The position numbers were made by a program, and so were the translations under genes. A DNA stretch of 18,209 bases, taken from positions 1 to 18,209 of the forward strand of contig SMWN01000144.1 in the NCBI GenBank assembly GCA_004356415.1, given 5' to 3'. The DNA comes from Gammaproteobacteria bacterium. GTDB taxonomy: Bacteria; Pseudomonadota; Gammaproteobacteria; Eutrophobiales; Eutrophobiaceae. The notes under the pieces are model-generated. The model worked only from the letters and a program-made list of their open reading frames with translations. It was not told the DNA's origin and did no database searches. This document shows, piece by piece, positions 1 through 7,807 of the stretch (position 1 is its first letter; each line of letters starts with the position of its first letter).

Positions 1-1473
1 CATTTTGATCATATCACCATATTCATCGGTGGCAGCGTTATAACCTTCGTTGTCCTTACGCTTAAGTACTTCGTTAACAACAACAGAAGGCTCGCCACCT
101 GCATTAATGACGATTTGACGTAGAGGTTCCTGCATTGAACGACGGATGATATTGATACCTATGTTCTGATCCTCATTAACACCTTTCATGCCATCAAGTG
201 CTTTCAATGCTCGAAGTAATGCAACACCACCTCCAGGAACAACACCTTCTTCAACCGCTGCGCGAGTTGAGTGTAAGGCATCTTCCACGCGTGCTTTCTT
301 TTCTTTCATTTCGATTTCAGTTGCTGCTCCGACCTTGATGACTGCCACGCCGCCAGCTAGTTTGGCAACGCGTTCCTGCAATTTTTCACTGTCGTAGTCT
401 GAAGTGGAGTCTTCAATTTGTTTCCGGACCTGGTTAATGCGACTTTCAATGTCGCTTTTTTTACCGGCGCCGTCAATCACGGTGGTATCGTCTTTGGTAA
501 TCACAACACGTTTTGCAGAACCTAAATCATCCAGCCCCACTTTCTCAAGCGTTAATCCAACTTCTTCAGAAATCACAGTACCGCCAGTCAGCGTAGCCAG
601 ATCTTCCAGCATGGCTTTACGACGGTCACCAAAACCTGGTGCCTTAACCGCAGCGACCTTAACGATACCACGGATGGTATTCACCACCAATGTTGCCAGT
701 GCTTCACCTTCCACGTCTTCTGAAACGATTAACAGGGGGCGGCTTGATTTGGCGACGGCCTCCAGGAGAGGCAGCAAATCACGAATGTTTGAAATCTTCT
801 TGTCGTGTAACATGATGTAAGGTTCTTCTAATTCAACACTCATGGACTGCTGGTTGTTGATGAAATAAGGAGATAGATACCCACGGTCAAATTGCATGCC
901 TTCAACAACTTCCAGTTCGTTGTCCAGACCTGATCCTTCTTCAACGGTAATGACACCTTCTTTGCCCACTTTGCTCATGGCTTCAGCGATGATGTCGCCA
1001 ATAGCAGAGTCGTCGTTCGCAGAGATTGTACCTACCTGTGCAATGGACTTTTGGTCGTCACATGGCTTGGAGTTGTTTTCCAGTTCTTTAACAACGGCGA
1101 TGACTGCCTTGTCTATTCCACGTTTCAAATCCATCGGGTTCATGCCTGCCGCAACAGACTTCAGACCTTCAGTCACAATTGACTGAGCTAAAACGGTTGC
1201 TGTGGTTGTGCCGTCGCCTGCGATGTCGGAAGTTTTTGAAGCCACTTCCTTCAGCATTTGCACACCCATATTTTCGAATTTGTCTTTTACTTCGACTTCT
1301 TTGGCGACAGAGACACCATCCTTTGTGACTGTTGGCGCACCAAAACTTTTATCCAATACGACGTTACGGCCTTTTGGGCCAAGAGTAATCCTGACGGCAT
1401 TGGATAGGATGTTTACACCTTTCAGTATGCGCTGTCTTGCGTCATCACCAAACTTGATTTCTTTTGCACTCAT
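1..1473 (-). CDS. groEL: GroEL chaperonin (Hsp60), 3' end cut off by window
   Basis: Reading the minus strand from an ATG at 1473 gives 491 uninterrupted codons to the window edge, against about 545 for the family, so roughly the last 55 residues and the stop lie outside. The product forms the 14-mer cytosolic folding cage that works with GroES and ATP. Recognisable segments are the N-terminal MSAKEIKFGDDAR, the nucleotide-binding GDGTTTATVLAQ segment near residues 86-97, and VEEGVVPGGGVALLRA in the second equatorial part. The last codons visible read YGDMIKM, as expected before GVLDP in the family. An AGAGGA stretch lies a few bases upstream of the start. It sits 40 bases downstream of groES and is certainly co-transcribed with it from the CIRCE-controlled promoter. 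Nothing in the visible part suggests damage. Confidence 0.98.
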   Translation of the reverse strand, partial: MSAKEIKFGDDARQRILKGVNILSNAVRITLGPKGRNVVLDKSFGAPTVTKDGVSVAKEVEVKDKFENMGVQMLKEVASKTSDIAGDGTTTATVLAQSIVTEGLKSVAAGMNPMDLKRGIDKAVIAVVKELENNSKPCDDQKSIAQVGTISANDDSAIGDIIAEAMSKVGKEGVITVEEGSGLDNELEVVEGMQFDRGYLSPYFINNQQSMSVELEEPYIMLHDKKISNIRDLLPLLEAVAKSSRPLLIVSEDVEGEALATLVVNTIRGIVKVAAVKAPGFGDRRKAMLEDLATLTGGTVISEEVGLTLEKVGLDDLGSAKRVVITKDDTTVIDGAGKKSDIESRINQVRKQIEDSTSDYDSEKLQERVAKLAGGVAVIKVGAATEIEMKEKKARVEDALHSTRAAVEEGVVPGGGVALLRALKALDGMKGVNEDQNIGINIIRRSMQEPLRQIVINAGGEPSVVVNEVLKRKDNEGYNAATDEYGDMIKM

Positions 1474-1513
1474 TTTTCAATTTCCTCTAAAATAATTCTG
1501 CGACTCCGAAGGA

Positions 1514-1804
1514 TTAACCTTCGATGACGCCCATGATGTCTTCTTCACGCATGACGACGAGTTCCTCATCGTCAAGCTTGACCTCTGTGCCGGAGTATTT
1601 ACCGAATAGTACGGTGTCGCCGACTTTGACTTCCAGTGGTTGTTTTTTGCCACTATCAAGTATTTTACCTGGGCCTATGGCAATGACTTCACCACGTATT
1701 GGCTTTTCTGTCGCAGAGTCAGGAAGCACGATACCGCCCGAACTGGTGGTTTCCTCTTCCATGCGTTTTACGATAACGCGGTCTTGCAAAGGACGTATGT
1801 TCAT
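1514..1804 (-). CDS. groES: GroES co-chaperonin (Hsp10)
   Basis: The 96-residue product has the usual length and begins MNIRPLQDRVIVKR, the canonical GroES start. The mobile loop that docks on GroEL is visible at about residues 17-33 (EETTSSGGIVLPDSATE), followed by GEVIAIGPGK and the C-terminal DDEELVVMREEDIMGVIE. It forms the heptameric lid of the GroEL cage in the cytoplasm. The start is set by a strong AGGAGAT at 1811-1817, six bases upstream of the ATG. An overlapping ATG inside that site is out of frame. It is the first gene of the groES-groEL operon, about 50 bases downstream of the CIRCE element, so repression by HrcA and induction by heat are expected. Confidence 0.98.
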   Translation of the reverse strand: MNIRPLQDRVIVKRMEEETTSSGGIVLPDSATEKPIRGEVIAIGPGKILDSGKKQPLEVKVGDTVLFGKYSGTEVKLDDEELVVMREEDIMGVIEG

Positions 1805-1854
1805 ATGTTCATCTCCTGAAAATACGGTTTATAGTTAAGGTTAAAATTTATTTG

Positions 1855-1881
1855 TTAGCACTCTAGTCGAGTGAGTGCTAA
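1855..1881 (-). promoter_or_regulatory. CIRCE operator (HrcA binding site) of groESL
   Basis: The sequence is TTAGCACTC, nine bases, then GAGTGCTAA, an exact match to the CIRCE consensus with both 9-base arms perfect. It lies in the groES 5' untranslated region and touches the -10 box, so HrcA bound here would cover the predicted transcription start. In the transcript it can also fold into a stem. A perfect CIRCE implies an hrcA gene elsewhere in this genome, which separates the organism from E. coli and its close relatives. Confidence 0.96.
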
Positions 1882-1908
1882 TTATAGGGCGTGACAACCT
1901 TCTGTCAA
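1881..1908 (-). promoter_or_regulatory. Consensus sigma-70 promoter of groESL
   Basis: On the minus strand the -35 box is TTGACA (1908-1903) and the -10 box is TATAAT (1886-1881), both exact consensus, separated by 16 bases. The predicted start site falls at about 1874, inside the CIRCE palindrome. The bases around the boxes (CTTGAC and GCCCTATAA) also resemble a heat-shock sigma-32 promoter loosely, so dual recognition is possible but not shown. The promoter lies just beyond the fxsA stop codon, so groESL does not depend on read-through from fxsA. Confidence 0.88.
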
Positions 1909-1944
1909 GAGACAATTCAGGTAAAGGCCTGCAAATAGATGGTT

Positions 1945-2385
1945 TTAGGGTTCTTTATGCTCCCAAAATTCCCCCTCTAGTGTGACGCTTTTCCCATGGT
2001 TTTGTGTGTGGACCTTTCTGTTATGCTGGGCAACAACGACTCTTTTGAGAGCAGAATTGGCAAGATAGGAGCGAAATGAGGGCACTAAGCAGGTGAAACC
2101 AATCGCATCGGTGAGAAATCCCGGCGTCAGCAGCAGTGCGCCAGCGATCAGTAACATCAGGCCCTCAAGCAAGGTGGCTGCTGGCAATTCACCTCGATCC
2201 AGGCTTTGCCTGATCTTTGCTAGGGTGATGAGCCCCTGTTGCCGTAATAGTGTCACACCAAGGCCTGCAGTGAATAAGATTAATGCGATGGTGAGCAAAG
2301 CACCAATCTCGCTGCCAATGGCAATCAGTAAGTAGATCTCAATAAGCGGGATAAAAATGAATAGTATGATGAAAAAGTTGAACAA
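1945..2385 (-). CDS. fxsA: FxsA family inner-membrane protein
   Basis: This small membrane protein belongs to the FxsA family, named for suppression of F exclusion of phage T7 when overproduced; its normal role is unknown. The N-terminal segment FFIILFIFIPLIEIYLLIAIG is the family signature, followed by a second hydrophobic helix (ALLTIALILFTAGLGVTLL) and the conserved PAATLLEGLMLLIAGALLLTPGFLTDAIGF. The charged tail is cytoplasmic in the family. I choose a TTG at 2385 (146 residues) because AGGCAGG lies five bases upstream and the protein then begins at the family's usual place. An in-frame TTG at 2427 (160 residues) has no ribosome binding site. It stands immediately upstream of groESL on the same strand, a common neighbourhood, and is divergent from cutA. 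Confidence 0.9.
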   Translation of the reverse strand: MFNFFIILFIFIPLIEIYLLIAIGSEIGALLTIALILFTAGLGVTLLRQQGLITLAKIRQSLDRGELPAATLLEGLMLLIAGALLLTPGFLTDAIGFTCLVPSFRSYLANSALKRVVVAQHNRKVHTQNHGKSVTLEGEFWEHKEP

Positions 2386-2481
2386 TCGTGCCTGCCTCTT
2401 GCCTGATATGGTTGGCTTATTTAACAATGTGTTGGCAGAATAGAGGAATTCAAGTCATTTGGGAAAATAGTTGAGGAAATT

Positions 2482-2808
2482 TTGAGTAAAGCAATCAAAC
2501 ATTTACTGGTTTTGACCACATGTCCGGGATCAATTACCGCAAAACAGATTGCGCAGGATCTGGTCGCAAATGATGTCGCTGCATGTGTCAATATCATTCC
2601 TGGACTAACTTCATATTTTAAATGGAGCAATAAGGTAGATTCAGATGATGAGTTATTGTTACTCATTAAAACTACGTCCGACTGTTATCCAAAGGTCGAA
2701 AAGCGAATAAAGTCCCTTCATCCATACGAACTTCCAGAAATTATCGCAGTCCCAATCAAGGAAGGCTTTGCAGATTATCTTCGTTGGATTGAAAATAGCA
2801 CCAAATAA
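2482..2808 (+). CDS. cutA: CutA divalent-cation tolerance protein
   Basis: The product is a 108-residue CutA family protein, a trimeric ferredoxin-like fold linked to copper and divalent metal tolerance. The family hallmarks are present: VLTTCPG with a cysteine near the N-terminus, AACVNIIPGLTSYFKW, and the strongly conserved HPYELPEIIAVPI followed by YLRWI. The start codon is TTG at 2482, preceded by GAGG at 2473-2476 with five bases between; no ATG is available that keeps the VLTTCPG strand. No signal peptide is visible, so a cytosolic protein is expected. Its TAA is followed directly by the dsbD ATG with no base between, so the two are translationally linked and first in a three-gene operon. 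Confidence 0.93.
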   Translation: MSKAIKHLLVLTTCPGSITAKQIAQDLVANDVAACVNIIPGLTSYFKWSNKVDSDDELLLLIKTTSDCYPKVEKRIKSLHPYELPEIIAVPIKEGFADYLRWIENSTK

Positions 2809-4674
2809 ATGAATATGGCAGTATTCCGTTTGCCAGCATTTTGCCTGGCATTAATCACATCATTAATCTTTTGTAATATCTCGTCAGCAAAATCTTTGGT
2901 TGAGGGGATTGATAATATATTTGATCAGCTAACCGGGGCGGGCCAACCGGAATTTCTTGATCCGGATGATGCCTTTATTTTATCTGCTGAAGTTGTTTCC
3001 AGAGATGCGGTTAATGTGCATTGGGGAATTGCAGAAGGTTATTATCTTTATCAGGATAAATTTAAATTTTCATTTCAGAATGACAATATTTCCGTCGTTG
3101 ATATTAGTCTGCCTGAAGGAAAGCTGAAGAACGATCCGGATTTTGGAAGTGTTTGGGTGAATTATCATGAAGTTGATGTGCAGCTGACATTGCAGAGAGG
3201 TGATGAAGCCGTATCTACAGCAGAATTAGTTGTTAACTATCAGGGTTGCAAGGAAGACGTGCTCTGTTACCCGCCGATAAGCAAGACGCTACCACTCAAG
3301 TTAATCACCACGAGCATAGATGTTGGGGGCCCTGATTCTGGTGTAATCGAGACAGGCACAAGGTTAATATCCGAGCAAGATACAATTACTGAGCGATTGT
3401 TAGATGGCGGGCTCCTACAAAACATAATGGTATTTTTCGGGTTTGGATTGCTGTTGGCGCTGACACCCTGTGTATTTCCAATGGTGCCTATTTTATCAGG
3501 GCTAATCGTTCGTCAGGGGAGCAGTATTACAACCCTGCGCTCGTTCTATATGTCACTGACCTATGTGCTTGCAATGGCATTAACATACGCTGTGCTGGGT
3601 GTTATCGCCGGATCGTTTTCGTTTAATTTACAAGCCGCTTCACAAAATGTCTGGGTCATTACGGCATTCAGTGGTGTGTTTGTTTTGCTCGCATTGTCCA
3701 TGTTTGGCTTTTATGAATTGCAGTTGCCTCGCAGCTGGCAAAATAAGCTTTCGGCCGCAAGCGATGGGCATGGAGGCACATTGCACGGTGTTGCAGCTAT
3801 GGGGGTACTCTCTGCAATTATTGTTGGACCATGTATTGCCCCCCCACTGGCCGGGGCACTGCTCTATATCAGCCAAACGGGTAATGCGGCACTTGGCGGA
3901 CTGGCGTTATTTTCAATGGGCTTAGGCATGGGTGTTCCTTTGCTCGCGATTGGGACATCAACGGGAAAATTATTACCCAAAGCAGGTGCCTGGATGGAAG
4001 CTATCAAGCATGTCTTTGGTGTGTTGATGTTAGGTGTGGCTGTCTGGTTTATGGAACGTGTCCTCCCCGGTCCATTTGCATTAATCCTGTGGGCTTTGCT
4101 TTTGATCGTCTCTGCGAGCTACATGGGAGCACTGGATAGATCAGAAAGACGAACTCAATGGCAAGGATTATGGCGAGGTCTGGGATTGGCGATGCTTGTC
4201 TATGGATTTGTATTGATTATTGGTGCTGCGAGTGGTGGTGGTAACGTATTCAGACCGTTAGAGGGCTTAAGCAACAAATATCAGGCAGGCGAAATCAGGT
4301 CGAATAAATTATTCTTCGAGCCTGTTAAAGGGCTTGAAGGATTGCAGTTTTCTCTGGATAAGGCTGTCAATGAAGGCAAGTTTGCCATGCTGGATTTTTA
4401 TGCCGACTGGTGTATCACATGTAAGGAAATGGAGCACAGCACGTTTTCCGATCCGGGCGTGCAACAAATATTGAATGACGTAATATTATTAAATGCTGAT
4501 GTTACTGATAATGATGCGCAGGATAAGGCACTGTTAAAAGAATTCAGTTTATATGGACCACCGGCCATTCTTTTTTTCAACAAAAAAGGAATCGAGAAAA
4601 AATCTCATCGAGTGCTTGGTTTCATGAATAAAGATGATTTTCTAAAACATATTCACGAAGTGATGACCGAATAA
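2809..4674 (+). CDS. dsbD: Thiol:disulfide interchange protein DsbD
   Basis: DsbD carries electrons from cytoplasmic thioredoxin across the inner membrane to periplasmic DsbC, DsbG and CcmG-type partners. The 621-residue protein has the full three-part plan. There is a signal peptide (about 1-27, ending SSA). The periplasmic N-terminal domain holds the redox pair C147 and C153 in YQGCKEDVLCYPP. The central eight-helix membrane domain holds C221 (LTPCVFPMVPILSG) and C342 (GPCIAPPLAGALLY). The C-terminal thioredoxin-like domain has the CITC active site at C535/C538 (YADWCITCKEME). All six cysteines needed for the relay are present. A second ATG lies two codons in, at 2815. The gene starts at the base after the cutA stop and ends at the base before the next gene. 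Confidence 0.98.
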   Translation: MNMAVFRLPAFCLALITSLIFCNISSAKSLVEGIDNIFDQLTGAGQPEFLDPDDAFILSAEVVSRDAVNVHWGIAEGYYLYQDKFKFSFQNDNISVVDISLPEGKLKNDPDFGSVWVNYHEVDVQLTLQRGDEAVSTAELVVNYQGCKEDVLCYPPISKTLPLKLITTSIDVGGPDSGVIETGTRLISEQDTITERLLDGGLLQNIMVFFGFGLLLALTPCVFPMVPILSGLIVRQGSSITTLRSFYMSLTYVLAMALTYAVLGVIAGSFSFNLQAASQNVWVITAFSGVFVLLALSMFGFYELQLPRSWQNKLSAASDGHGGTLHGVAAMGVLSAIIVGPCIAPPLAGALLYISQTGNAALGGLALFSMGLGMGVPLLAIGTSTGKLLPKAGAWMEAIKHVFGVLMLGVAVWFMERVLPGPFALILWALLLIVSASYMGALDRSERRTQWQGLWRGLGLAMLVYGFVLIIGAASGGGNVFRPLEGLSNKYQAGEIRSNKLFFEPVKGLEGLQFSLDKAVNEGKFAMLDFYADWCITCKEMEHSTFSDPGVQQILNDVILLNADVTDNDAQDKALLKEFSLYGPPAILFFNKKGIEKKSHRVLGFMNKDDFLKHIHEVMTE

Positions 4675-5247
4675 GTGAGACGAGGATCATTGATTACGGC
4701 TGTAGTCGTTGTGAGTTGTTTTATCGCTGGAATTTTTCTCTCTGATTATATTCGTTCAAAGGAACATCCGGATAAAATATCCCTGGATCAGCTATCTTCT
4801 GGGGCACAAATCAGTATGCAAGACTTATTGGGCAAACCCTCGCCTGATTTTAGTCTTATGGATGTATCAGGACAGCGACGAAATGTTTCTGAATGGAAGG
4901 GTAAAGTCCTGGCGATTAATTTTTGGGCAACCTGGTGCCCGCCTTGTCTGGAAGAAATTCCACACTTTATAAAGTTGCAGGATAAATATGGGCATCAGGG
5001 CCTGCAATTTTTAGGTATCGCGCTAGAGAGTGTGGACGAGGTACTTGGTTTCGCCAATGAACACGGCATTAATTATCCTTTGCTTGTGGGCGAACAGGAA
5101 GTGATCAAGCTGGCAGGAAAATTTGGTAATTATTCGGGAGGATTGCCATATACGGTGATTCTTGATCGAAATGGTCATATCAGTTTTATTAAGAAGGGCC
5201 CCTTATCTGTCACAGAAGCAGAGCAAGTGATCACCTCTCTCTTGTGA
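4675..5247 (+). CDS. Membrane-anchored TlpA/ResA-like thioredoxin
   Basis: This is a 190-residue thioredoxin-fold protein of the TlpA/ResA/CcmG type (AhpC-TSA/redoxin domain). A single hydrophobic segment at about residues 7-22 is an uncleaved membrane anchor or signal. The redox domain starts near residue 55 (GKPSPDFSLMDVSGQ), with FWATWCPPCLEEIP giving the active site C88-P-P-C91, and the cis-proline loop is in GGLPYTVILDRNG. It probably reduces periplasmic disulfides, for example in cytochrome c apoproteins, using electrons from DsbD encoded directly upstream; that link is inferred from context. The reading frame begins with GTG directly after the dsbD stop. A TTG at 4690 with GAGG four bases upstream is an alternative start that shortens the protein by five residues. 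Confidence 0.9.
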   Translation: MRRGSLITAVVVVSCFIAGIFLSDYIRSKEHPDKISLDQLSSGAQISMQDLLGKPSPDFSLMDVSGQRRNVSEWKGKVLAINFWATWCPPCLEEIPHFIKLQDKYGHQGLQFLGIALESVDEVLGFANEHGINYPLLVGEQEVIKLAGKFGNYSGGLPYTVILDRNGHISFIKKGPLSVTEAEQVITSLL

Positions 5248-5374
5248 ATTGTGAATAATTCACATCCATTTCAAACAGTTTTAATTTTATTAAACTCCTC
5301 GAAACGTCCTTTAATTTCTGCTAATATGCATGAAAATGCATTGATCTTCCACAAAATAAGCTCAGGAATCAAAA
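5248..5374. other. AT-rich intergenic region before aroQ
   Basis: This 127-base gap separates the redox operon from aroQ. It contains a short palindrome, TGTGAA-TAA-TTCACA at 5250-5264, just past the stop codon, and a direct or inverted pair of ATGCAT near 5326-5342. A TAATAT near 5322 could serve as the -10 box of an aroQ promoter, but I see no credible -35 box. No rho-independent terminator with a GC-rich stem and U run is visible. Confidence 0.4.
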
Positions 5375-5887
5375 ATGGCTAAAATACTCGTGCTTCATGG
5401 CCCAAATCTTAATATGCTGGGGATGCGTGAACCAGAGGTATATGGCACAAGCACACTCAAAGAAATCAACCAGCAGATTAAATTATTTGCTGATACGGCA
5501 GGGCACAGTCTGGCAACCTTTCAAAGTAATGCCGAGCACGAACTGATTGACAGGATCCATCTGGCCAAAAGGAAAGAAATAGATTTCATCATTATCAATC
5601 CAGGTGCTTTTACACATACCAGTATTGCCATTCGTGACGCTTTTCTGAGTGTCGGTATCCCTTTTATTGAGGTTCACCTGTCAAATATATTTGCTCGTGA
5701 GGAATTCAGAAAACATTCTTATCTTTCTGATATAGCAATGGCTGTGGTGTGTGGGATGGGCGTCTTCGGTTATGAAGCCGCAATACAGGCAGCGGAGCAA
5801 TTTCTCGAGAAGGCTGAGAGCGAGGCGGAAGATCGTGAGGCTGCTGCTTTAAAAGAACCCGTAAAAAAAAGGCCACAAAGAAAATAA
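5375..5887 (+). CDS. aroQ: 3-dehydroquinate dehydratase, type II
   Basis: This enzyme converts 3-dehydroquinate to 3-dehydroshikimate, the third step of the shikimate pathway, as a cytosolic dodecamer. The active-site lid LHGPNLNMLGMREPEVYG carries R18 and Y23, QSNAEHELID and INPGAFTHTS are the substrate-binding loops, and H101 sits in VHLSNI. The core ends near residue 145. After it comes a 25-residue, highly charged tail (EKAESEAEDREAAALKEPVKKRPQRK) that is absent from most family members of about 147 residues. The tail contains an A8 run at 5863-5870. The start ATG is supported by the family N-terminus. It precedes accB, as in many gammaproteobacteria, with 33 bases between. Confidence 0.97.
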   Translation: MAKILVLHGPNLNMLGMREPEVYGTSTLKEINQQIKLFADTAGHSLATFQSNAEHELIDRIHLAKRKEIDFIIINPGAFTHTSIAIRDAFLSVGIPFIEVHLSNIFAREEFRKHSYLSDIAMAVVCGMGVFGYEAAIQAAEQFLEKAESEAEDREAAALKEPVKKRPQRK

Positions 5888-5920
5888 AGATCATCAGGGC
5901 AAGATCACTAAGGTAAATTT

Positions 5921-6376
5921 ATGGATATCCGTAAAGTAAAAAAACTTATCGAACTATTAAAAGAATCAGGTATCTCTGAAATTGAGGTGCATGAGGGAGA
6001 AGAGTCTGTTCGTATTAGCAGTTATCACGCAACGAGCGTACGTCAAGCTGCTGTCCAAGCACCATCACAGGCACCGGTAAATATTCCCCAGGCCAGCGTT
6101 GCACCTGAGCTTGTACAGGATCCTGCACCTGTAGTATATGAGGGACATATTGTTAAGTCGCCTATGGTTGGTATTTATTATTCATCACCGTCACCTGATA
6201 CCTCTCCTTTTGTCGAAATAGGCCAGAAAGTTAATAAAGGTGATGTTTTATGTATTGTGGAAGCCATGAAGATCATGAACCAGATAGAGTCAGAAACCAG
6301 TGGCGTGATTAGTAAAATTTTTGTTGAAAATGGCGAGCCGATTGAATATGGACAAGCTCTGTTCGCACTCAAATAA
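5921..6376 (+). CDS. accB: Biotin carboxyl carrier protein of acetyl-CoA carboxylase
   Basis: BCCP carries the biotin that shuttles carboxyl groups between biotin carboxylase (AccC) and the carboxyltransferase (AccA/AccD) in malonyl-CoA formation, the first committed step of fatty-acid synthesis. The 151-residue protein has the N-terminal MDIRKVKKLIELLKESGISEIEVHEGEESVRIS segment, a linker rich in Ala, Pro and Gln at about residues 45-80, and the C-terminal biotinyl domain. The biotin attachment motif is EAMKIMNQIE with the acceptor K117. AAGG lies upstream of the ATG. It is followed by accC after 81 bases, the usual accBC pairing. Confidence 0.98.
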   Translation: MDIRKVKKLIELLKESGISEIEVHEGEESVRISSYHATSVRQAAVQAPSQAPVNIPQASVAPELVQDPAPVVYEGHIVKSPMVGIYYSSPSPDTSPFVEIGQKVNKGDVLCIVEAMKIMNQIESETSGVISKIFVENGEPIEYGQALFALK

Positions 6377-6457
6377 AACTTTTCTGGTAAACATATCTGG
6401 TACAGGATTCAGCTAAACAAAACAGCCAGCGACGTAAAATCTCCTTTAGAAAAACAC

Positions 6458-7801
6458 ATGCTTGAAAAAATTGTCATTGCCAATCGTGGCGAAATTGCAT
6501 TACGTATACTGCGCGCCTGTAGAGAGCTTGGTATCAAAACTGTTGCTGCATATTCCGAGGCTGATCGGGAACAAAAACACGTATTCCTTGCTGATGAATC
6601 AGTGTGTATCGGTCCGGCTGCCTCAATTGAGAGTTATCTCAATATTCCTGCCGTGATCAGCGCGGCTGAGGTGACTGATGCTGTGGCTATTCATCCTGGG
6701 TATGGATTTCTTTCAGAAAATGCCGATTTCGCTGAGCGTGTTGAACAAAGCGGGTTCGTATTCATTGGTCCTCGTGCAGAAACAATTCGAATCATGGGAG
6801 ATAAGGTTTCCGCGATTGCGGCAATGAAAGAGGCAGGTGTGCCATGTGTGCCTGGTTCTGACGGCCCTATCAGCGAAAATTCGGATAATGTTTTTGAAAC
6901 CGCACGAGACATTGGTTATCCCGTCATTATTAAAGCATCAGGTGGTGGTGGTGGTCGTGGGATGCGTGTGGTGAACAGTGAAGCAGCATTGAAGAATGCG
7001 ATCTCTTTAACCAAATCTGAAGCGGCGGCAACCTTTGGCAACGATATGGTTTACATGGAAAAATTTCTGCAGCATCCGAGACATGTTGAGATTCAGGTGT
7101 TGGCAGATGAGCATGGCAACGTGATCCATCTGGGAGAACGTGATTGTTCAATGCAACGTCGCCATCAAAAGATCATTGAAGAAGCTCCCGCGCCGGGCAT
7201 TACAGAAGAAATCAGAAACACAATAGGGGCACGTTGTGTCGGGGCCTGTCAACGAATTGGATATCGTAGTGCAGGGACTTTTGAATTTTTATATGAGAAT
7301 GGTAGTTTCTATTTTATTGAAATGAATACGCGTATACAGGTAGAGCACCCAGTCACAGAATCAGTGACAGGTGTTGATATCGTCAAGGAACAATTACGTA
7401 TTGCGAATGGTGATGTGCTCACTTACAAACAGGAGGATATTCAAATCAGGGGCCACGCCATTGAATGTAGAATCAACGCCGAGGATCCGGAAACTTTCAT
7501 GCCATCACCCGGCACGATTGAGCACTATCATCCACCAGGGGGGCCCGGTGTGCGTGTCGATACTCATGTCTATCAGGGTTATAAAGTGCCGCCGCACTAC
7601 GATTCCTTGATTGGTAAATTAATTGTGCATGGCGAAAATCGTGATCTGGCCTTAAGGCGTATGTCAATTGCCTTATCGGAGATTGTCATTGATGGGATTA
7701 AAACAAATATACCTCTACATCAAAAACTGGTGACCAATGCCGCTTTTATGGCGGGTGGGACAGATATTCACTTTCTGGAAGATGAGTTGGGACTAAAGTA
7801 A
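6458..7801 (+). CDS. accC: Biotin carboxylase subunit of acetyl-CoA carboxylase
   Basis: AccC carboxylates the biotin on BCCP using ATP and bicarbonate. The 447-residue product matches the family length and numbering of the E. coli enzyme: K116 (MGDKVSA) and K159 (IIKASGGGGGRGM) bind ATP, and E288 and R292 (IEMNTRIQVEHPVTE) sit in the catalytic centre. The N-terminal Rossmann-like domain (LEKIVIANRGEIALRILRA), the ATP-grasp domain and the C-terminal biotin-carboxylase domain (IECRINAEDPETFMPSPG) are all present. It follows accB and is followed by prmA after six bases, so accB-accC-prmA is one transcription unit by spacing. The enzyme is cytosolic and essential in most bacteria. Confidence 0.98.
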   Translation: MLEKIVIANRGEIALRILRACRELGIKTVAAYSEADREQKHVFLADESVCIGPAASIESYLNIPAVISAAEVTDAVAIHPGYGFLSENADFAERVEQSGFVFIGPRAETIRIMGDKVSAIAAMKEAGVPCVPGSDGPISENSDNVFETARDIGYPVIIKASGGGGGRGMRVVNSEAALKNAISLTKSEAAATFGNDMVYMEKFLQHPRHVEIQVLADEHGNVIHLGERDCSMQRRHQKIIEEAPAPGITEEIRNTIGARCVGACQRIGYRSAGTFEFLYENGSFYFIEMNTRIQVEHPVTESVTGVDIVKEQLRIANGDVLTYKQEDIQIRGHAIECRINAEDPETFMPSPGTIEHYHPPGGPGVRVDTHVYQGYKVPPHYDSLIGKLIVHGENRDLALRRMSIALSEIVIDGIKTNIPLHQKLVTNAAFMAGGTDIHFLEDELGLK

Positions 7802-7807
7802 ACCACT

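Noticed and set aside
188..1495. Plus-strand open frames of 96-138 codons across the groEL region
   Set aside because: They lie antisense to an uninterrupted, strongly conserved groEL frame and have the Ser/Thr/Pro-rich composition of reversed coding sequence.
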